A stretch of DNA of 17,737 nucleotides from Caccousia sp900752115 (lineage in GTDB: Bacteria; Bacillota; Clostridia; Oscillospirales; Acutalibacteraceae): NCBI GenBank assembly GCA_902472225.1, contig CABRNB010000058.1:1-17737 (forward strand), given 5' to 3'. The notes beneath the pieces are model-generated. The model did no database searches, was not told the origin of the DNA, and saw only the letters and a program-made list of their open reading frames with translations. Each line of letters opens with the position of its first letter. The first letter of the stretch is position 1. Shown here in pieces: positions 13,430 through 17,737 of this stretch. The translations under genes and the position numbers were made by a program.

Positions 13430-13517
13430 CCAACCGCGGCTCCCCGTCCGGCGGCCGTTTCAAACCGCCGTGCGGAGCGGACAGCCGCCGGTTTCCCGCG
13501 CGGAACGCTCCGCCGCC

Positions 13518-15068
13518 CTACCGTTTCTGATACTGGAAGGGCGTCATTTGATATTTTTCCTTGAACAGCTTGATAAAATAGCTGTGCGAGCTGAACGCAA
13601 GCTGATCGGAAACCTCGCCGACCTTCTTCTCGCGCAGCAGCGCCGCCGCCCGCTCCAGCTTTTTATCCATAATATAATCCTGCAGATTCTCGCCCGTCTC
13701 CCTCTTGAAAATCCGGCACACATACGACGGGCTCAGATATACAGAGCGTGAAACGGTCTCCAGCGTGATTTTTTCCTCCAAATGCTGCTCGACGTAAAGC
13801 CGGATGCTCCGGATCACGCTTTCCCCGCCCGCACTCCGGCGCAGCGACAGCTCCCGTTCCGCCTCCTCCAGGAAGCCCGCAAAGGCTTCCGCGTATTCCT
13901 GCACATCCTGAAAGCCCTCAAACGACGAAAAGCGGTGCAGCCGATCGAGAAGCGGGTCCTCCCAGTCCTGACACGTGACGCGGATCAATCCCTTGACATG
14001 GCTGTACACGTCCCGGTACACCTCGCCGCAGCGCGAGGCGGAGAGCCCGCTTTCCCGCACGCAGGCCATCAGGCCGGGGAGCTGCTCCCGCACGGATGCA
14101 AGCGCTCCCTTTCCCTCCGTTTTCAGCAGACGGTTAAGCTGGGAGAACGCTTCATGCTCCGGCGGCGTTTCCTCGCGGAACAAAAACAGCCTTCCCTTTC
14201 CGTAGAAAAAGCCGTTCTCCTGCGCCTTTTCCGCTTCGGCGAAACGCTCAAAGCACTCGCCCGCGTCAGCGAACGGGCGGCTCATCCCCATGGTGACGGT
14301 GCAGTCGAGGCATTGCAGGGCCGTGTCCCGCAGCTGCCGGAAAAAGCGCTCCAGATAAGCTGCGTCAACGGAGGGTCCCAGCGAAAAAAGCCCGGACAGG
14401 CGTTTTTTTCCGGAGACAAACAGGATTCCCGGCAGAGAAGACGCGGCCACCTCCTGGCACACGCTCAGGGCGGAGTAATCCGAAAAGCCCTCGCCCTCCT
14501 CCTGCGGATAATCCAGCCCGATGCACGCCGCCGCCAGCCTGCCTCCCTGCGGCACAAGGCCCTCCGCGCGCAGCTTTTCGCCAATCGTCTGCGTGTCGCG
14601 GATCCGCCCCGCCCGCACAAGGTTCATAAACTCCGTGATCACAAGATTCCGGTTGACGGCGTCCGCCGCCTCCCCGTCTCCGATCACGCGCTCGCGCCGG
14701 ATTTGCTCGGCCACACGGCGCACCGCTTCAATGATATCGGCGGGCTCGATGGACTCCTTGAGGATATATTCGCTCACACCCAGGCGGATCGCCTCCTGCA
14801 GATACTGCGCCTCGCTCATGCAGCTCATGATGATCAGCCGCGTATCCGGCAGAAAGCGGCGGACCTCCCGGATAAAGGTCAGGCCGTCCATCTCCGGCAT
14901 TACAATATCCGACAGGATGAGATCCGGCCGGTATTTCCGCGCGAGTTCCAGAGCCTCCACACCGTTTTTGGCTTCCCCCACCAGCGTGAAGCCGTTTTCC
15001 TCCCACGGAACAATGGAACGCATGCCGATTCTGGCAAGCGGCTCGTCGTCGACTACCAATACCCTCAT
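13518..15068 (-). CDS. YesN-type response regulator with AraC-family DNA-binding domain
   Basis: Paired with the kinase encoded just upstream, it would activate the sugar importer when phosphorylated. Residues 1-120 are a receiver domain: VVDDEPLAR with the acidic Asp7/Asp8 pair, LILSDIVMPEMDG with phospho-acceptor Asp54, and YILKES with the conserved Lys. A long middle region (about 140-400) of moderate conservation is usual for the family. The C-terminal 100 residues are a double helix-turn-helix: LEEKITLETVSRSVYLSPSYVCRIFKRETGENLQDYI, then ERAAALLREKKVGEVSDQLAFSSHSYFIKLFKEKYQMTPFQYQKR. The length is 516 residues, normal for YesN. The frame runs open further upstream, but the start at 15068 is set by the receiver beginning MRVLVVDDE, by GAGGGGAAAG nearby and by the ATGA overlap with the kinase stop. 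Confidence 0.95.
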   Translation of the reverse strand: MRVLVVDDEPLARIGMRSIVPWEENGFTLVGEAKNGVEALELARKYRPDLILSDIVMPEMDGLTFIREVRRFLPDTRLIIMSCMSEAQYLQEAIRLGVSEYILKESIEPADIIEAVRRVAEQIRRERVIGDGEAADAVNRNLVITEFMNLVRAGRIRDTQTIGEKLRAEGLVPQGGRLAAACIGLDYPQEEGEGFSDYSALSVCQEVAASSLPGILFVSGKKRLSGLFSLGPSVDAAYLERFFRQLRDTALQCLDCTVTMGMSRPFADAGECFERFAEAEKAQENGFFYGKGRLFLFREETPPEHEAFSQLNRLLKTEGKGALASVREQLPGLMACVRESGLSASRCGEVYRDVYSHVKGLIRVTCQDWEDPLLDRLHRFSSFEGFQDVQEYAEAFAGFLEEAERELSLRRSAGGESVIRSIRLYVEQHLEEKITLETVSRSVYLSPSYVCRIFKRETGENLQDYIMDKKLERAAALLREKKVGEVSDQLAFSSHSYFIKLFKEKYQMTPFQYQKR

Positions 15069-16810
15069 TCTTTCCCCTCTCTCTCCGGACACACGCCGTT
15101 TTCCAGCGGCAGACGGAACGAAATCGCCGTCCCCTGCCCCGGCTCGCTTTGTATCTGCAGCGTGCACGATTCCCCGTAATGCAGGCGGAGCCTTTCGCGC
15201 ACATTGCGCAGGCCCACGCTTTCCCGGCCGTTTGCGGACGGCGCGCCGTCCTGTCCAATCAGCGCCCGCACCGTCTGCTCCTCCATACCTACGCCGTCGT
15301 CCCGCACACAGACGCACATCCGGTCCTCCTCCCGGCAAAAGTCGACGGAGAGATTCCCGAAGCCGTCCTTCTCCGCCAGCCCGTGCACAAGGCTGTTCTC
15401 CAGAAGCGGCTGCACCAACAGCCGGAGAATCGGAACGTCCAGCAGCTCCTCGTCCGCGTGCAGCGTAAACTCAAACCGGTTTTGATAGCGAAGCTTCTGC
15501 AAATAAATATACTCCTGCAGGTACTCGCATTCCTCCCGGACGGTCACGGCGGGCGCACGGCTCCGGAAGCTGTAATCCATCAGGCGGATGAAGGAGGAAA
15601 GCGCCCGGCTGATTCCGGTCGCCTTTCTCAGCTCCGCCATCCAGCGGATAGTATTGAGCGTGTTGCGGATAAAATGCGGGTCAATCTGCGCCTGCAGCAT
15701 TTTGAGCTCCAGCTCGCGCTTGCTGTTTTCCTCCTCCTGAATCTGCTCGATGTTTTCCTTCAGGCGGCTGACCATCGAATTAAATCCCGCGCCCAGGTTG
15801 CCGATCTCGTCATGCGAGCGGATCTGCGCCCTCACGTCAAGCCGTCCGTCCTGCACCTGCCGCATCAGTCCGCTGAGCTGGGAGACAGGCAGGACCACGG
15901 CGCGGTTGATGACAACGATCAGCAGAACGGTGCACAGCGCGGCAAATCCCACGAGGACAATCCCGAGAACAAGGATGCTGCGCGATTCCTTCGAGATATC
16001 GTCCCGCGGAATGAAGGAGGCCAGCTTCCAGCCGCTCTCCCCCACGCCGGGCACGTCGCGGACTATTTCCGTATAGCCCCCGGTATCCGGAAACGATTCC
16101 GGGCCGCTGCCGTCCAGAAGCGTCGCGTCGTTCCAGATTGCCGTGTCCGCGCTGTACAGGCACGACAGGCTGTTCTCCGTGGGCTTGAAATTTTCGAGGA
16201 GGCCGGAAAAATAGCTGCGGTTAATGCCGATCATGAGCACGCCGTAATTGGTTCTTCCATCGGTGATGTTTGACACGAAATAAATCTGATCTTCTCCGTT
16301 GCGCGGAAGCAGCAGGTTTTCTTCCGTGATGATCTTCCGGCTCGGATAGATAATTCCCGACAACCGTTGATACCAGGAGGCGGCGCGCACCTTTTCAAGA
16401 ATGGCAGGCGTTTCGCCATAGGGCGAATACGTCAGGGAGGAGTAAACGCTGCCGCCGGAGGTAATCAAAATATAGGCGGTGGGGTAGCTGACCTCAAAGC
16501 TGCCTTTTTCTCCGTACAGGCAAGCCTGGATCCGCCGCTGCGACAGCTCCGGAGAGGTTTCCCCCTCATCGGCCTGCCGGATAAAGCCCATCAGCGAACC
16601 ATTTGTCGAGAGACCCTCCACCTGCCGGGAAAGCGTCTGCATATCATGCGAGAGATACTGCGCGAGCTTCTCTGTCGACTGCTCCGACAGGGTGACGGTT
16701 TTTTCCGTGATCACCTTCTGCGCGGCGAAGGAGCTGACAAGGCTCATCAGCGTCAGCGGCAAAGCGACAAACAGGACCATGGCGGCGATCGCTTTTTTTC
16801 TCAGATTCAT
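15065..16810 (-). CDS. YesM-type sensor histidine kinase
   Basis: A membrane sensor that phosphorylates the YesN-type regulator. Helix one (about 9-31) and helix two (about 278-302) bracket an extracellular dCache-like sensor domain. A HAMP region (around LSGLMRQVQDGRLDVRAQIRSHDEIGNLGAGFNSM) follows. The His_kinase phosphorylation motif reads LQAQIDPHFIRNTLNTI, with His379 as the phospho-acceptor. The ATPase domain shows VQPLLENSLVHGL (N box), VRDDGVGM (G1) and VGLRNVRERLRL plus EPGQGTAISF (G2). At 581 residues it is the usual length. GGAGGAGG is 8 bases before ATG 16810. One difference: most YesM proteins read INPHFLYNTLN, whereas this one has D for N and IR for LY, though the His is kept. 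The first gene of its operon, it is divergent from the lectin-fold gene at 17037. Confidence 0.95.
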   Translation of the reverse strand: MNLRKKAIAAMVLFVALPLTLMSLVSSFAAQKVITEKTVTLSEQSTEKLAQYLSHDMQTLSRQVEGLSTNGSLMGFIRQADEGETSPELSQRRIQACLYGEKGSFEVSYPTAYILITSGGSVYSSLTYSPYGETPAILEKVRAASWYQRLSGIIYPSRKIITEENLLLPRNGEDQIYFVSNITDGRTNYGVLMIGINRSYFSGLLENFKPTENSLSCLYSADTAIWNDATLLDGSGPESFPDTGGYTEIVRDVPGVGESGWKLASFIPRDDISKESRSILVLGIVLVGFAALCTVLLIVVINRAVVLPVSQLSGLMRQVQDGRLDVRAQIRSHDEIGNLGAGFNSMVSRLKENIEQIQEEENSKRELELKMLQAQIDPHFIRNTLNTIRWMAELRKATGISRALSSFIRLMDYSFRSRAPAVTVREECEYLQEYIYLQKLRYQNRFEFTLHADEELLDVPILRLLVQPLLENSLVHGLAEKDGFGNLSVDFCREEDRMCVCVRDDGVGMEEQTVRALIGQDGAPSANGRESVGLRNVRERLRLHYGESCTLQIQSEPGQGTAISFRLPLENGVCPEREGKE

Positions 16811-16949
16811 GTGCGCAGCCTCCTCCAGACACTCTTCTCAAATCGGCCTTCCAACAAGCAGCTCTACCCGGCGGTCTGATTGTTTTGCGGGGCGAAGCCT
16901 CTTTCTCCCGCTCGGCTCTGCACAGAGCGCCGTCCGGCCGCGCCGGGGA

Positions 16950-16978
16950 TTGACACGGGGGAAAAATCAGATTATAGT
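16950..16978 (+). promoter_or_regulatory. Near-consensus sigma-A promoter for the lectin-fold gene
   Basis: A perfect TTGACA (16950-16955) and TATAGT (16973-16978) are separated by 17 bases, the best-formed promoter in the window. The predicted start near 16985 gives a leader of about 50 bases to ATG 17037. Confidence 0.85.
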
Positions 16979-16987
16979 AAAATTACT
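16976..16987. promoter_or_regulatory. Inverted repeat over the -10/+1 of the lectin-fold gene promoter
   Basis: AGTAA and TTACT flank AA in an inverted repeat that overlaps the last -10 bases and the start site. A TTGCAAGCGC just downstream (16991-17000) matches the first half of a CcpA cre site, but the second half is absent. A repressor site is therefore plausible at this strong promoter. The protein that binds is unknown. Confidence 0.4.
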
Positions 16988-17036
16988 CGGTTGCAAGCGC
17001 CATGGCGGAAATCCAACAGAAGAAAGGAAGATCCCT

Positions 17037-17675
17037 ATGGCAGAAAACACTCTTCTCGTTTACAATCAGCGCGTCGCCTGCAAAGAGCTCCTGTTCGAGA
17101 CCGGCTTTGCCGAAGGCTGGGAGCAGGATTTTGAGATTCCGCGCGGCAGCTGGAAGGCAGAGAACGGCGTCCTGACCGGCGAGTATCTCGCGGAGGGCGG
17201 CGCTTTGATCTACACGCGCCGTCCGTTTCCCGGCGACATTCTCCTCGATTTTTACGCAAGGATGATCCCGCCCTGCTCGAACGATCTGAATTTCACGTTC
17301 CGCGCCAGAGGCTGGGATTACGAAAAGGATGACGCCGATCTCGGCTATATCGCGGGACTCAACGGCTGGTGGACGGGGCAGCTCGGGATCGAAAAATATC
17401 CCTCCTGCAGCCCGCAGGCGCTCACCCGCGCCTTTCAGGCCGTTCCGGGAACGGAATACCACATCCAGGCCGGCATCACCGGAAGCCGCTGCTTCATCGC
17501 CATCGACGGCTCGGTGCTGCTCGAACTTAGCGATCCGAACCCGCTTGACGCGCCGGATTGCTGCCGCGCCGGACTCGGCGTATACGCCAGCCGGATTGCG
17601 TTCCGGCAGTTCCGGATTTACCGGACAGAAGCGGAGACTCTCCCGCTCGCCTATCTTTCCGGAGAAAACAAATAG
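17037..17675 (+). CDS. Cytoplasmic protein with a lectin/glucanase-like (LamG or DUF1080-type) fold
   Basis: The 212-residue product looks like an all-beta jelly-roll of the concanavalin A-like superfamily: FAEGWEQDFEIPRGSWKAENGVLTGEYL at about 20-50, then DILLDFYARMIPPCSNDLNFTFRARGW, LGYIAGLNGWWTGQLGIEK, and HIQAGITGSRCFIAIDGSVLLELSDPNPL. The family label is inferred from the W-x-V-x-D/E-G-x-L pattern and strand order; a member of DUF1080 or DUF1961 is possible. There is no signal peptide, so it acts inside the cell, perhaps binding or cleaving the imported sugar. GGAAG lies 6 bases before ATG 17037; the frame opens far upstream of the promoter, so earlier starts are excluded. Being divergent from the kinase gene suggests membership in the same sugar regulon. 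Confidence 0.78.
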   Translation: MAENTLLVYNQRVACKELLFETGFAEGWEQDFEIPRGSWKAENGVLTGEYLAEGGALIYTRRPFPGDILLDFYARMIPPCSNDLNFTFRARGWDYEKDDADLGYIAGLNGWWTGQLGIEKYPSCSPQALTRAFQAVPGTEYHIQAGITGSRCFIAIDGSVLLELSDPNPLDAPDCCRAGLGVYASRIAFRQFRIYRTEAETLPLAYLSGENK

Positions 17676-17737
17676 GAACCCACCAGCAAAGCTGGTGGTT
17701 CTTCAGATGCGGGCAAAGCCCTAAGATACTGGCCACG
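17676..17737 (+). repeat. Two adjacent hairpins at the window edge: terminator or end of an IS200/IS605-like or other repeat
   Basis: GAACC(C)ACCAGC and GCTGGTGGTTC (17676-17701) pair around AAA with one bulged base. GGGC-AAA-GCCC (17711-17721) follows. The first hairpin could terminate the lectin-fold gene, since it begins right after the stop, but it is followed only by TTC. Twin subterminal hairpins are also typical of IS200/IS605-type ends or of dispersed repeats. No transposase is in view; the sequence stops at 17737. Confidence 0.4.

Noticed and set aside
16991..17000. CcpA cre site in the lectin-fold gene leader
   Set aside because: Only the first half (TTGCAAGCGC) fits; the matching CA-containing second half is missing.

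Overview
The window looks like a chromosomal segment of a GC-rich, endospore-forming, anaerobic member of the Clostridia, most like the Oscillospiraceae/Ruminococcaceae of animal guts. The reasons are three sporulation/germination genes (gpr, spoIIP, spoVAE), consensus sigma-A promoters, strong AGGAGG ribosome binding sites and many U-tailed hairpin terminators. It also carries a YesM/YesN-type two-component pair next to a CUT1 sugar importer. The taxon is an inference; no rRNA or other marker is present apart from ribosomal protein S20.

Left part (1-3567): a cytoplasmic family 31 glycoside hydrolase (98-2053, +) ends at a perfect palindrome terminator facing a second terminator. The second belongs to a secreted, membrane-anchored Pro/Ser-repeat protein (2219-2917, -). 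Upstream of that lie a 59-residue membrane protein (3064-3243, -) and a noncoding stretch with a 28-bp tandem repeat.

Sporulation and housekeeping block (3568-6873): gpr and spoIIP overlap and read leftward. rpsT is divergent from them, with its own promoter and terminator. A separate transcription unit encodes a 49-residue TTG-initiated single-pass membrane protein. spoVAE (6517-6873, -) stands alone, without spoVAC or spoVAD. As recalled from Bacillus subtilis, the rpsT / gpr-spoIIP-yqxA layout is matched here, with the 59-residue gene in the yqxA position.

Middle (7004-8929): a DUF2089-type helix-turn-helix gene overlaps a 56-residue membrane protein gene. Next come a SLOG/DUF1273 (YpsA-like) gene and a divergent small XRE-type regulator with operator-like repeats between them, followed by a 413-bp gene-poor, GC-rich, repeat-bearing gap.

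Right part (8930-17675): a carbohydrate uptake and catabolism locus. On the minus strand a sensor kinase and an AraC-type response regulator form one operon ending in a terminator. Then follow a solute-binding lipoprotein, an intercistronic hairpin, two CUT1 permeases and a Gfo/Idh/MocA oxidoreductase. No ATPase is encoded, so a shared MsmK-type ATPase elsewhere is presumed. Divergent from the kinase is a cytoplasmic lectin/glucanase-fold protein with a near-perfect promoter and a palindrome over its -10/+1 region. The probable logic is extracellular sugar sensing (YesM-like), activation of the importer (YesN-like), uptake, then intracellular processing by the oxidoreductase and the lectin-fold protein, perhaps with the GH31 enzyme. 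No CRISPR array, complete mobile element, tRNA or rRNA was seen. I found no clear evidence of a wholly new system; the best leads are small uncharacterised membrane-protein genes and repeat families.
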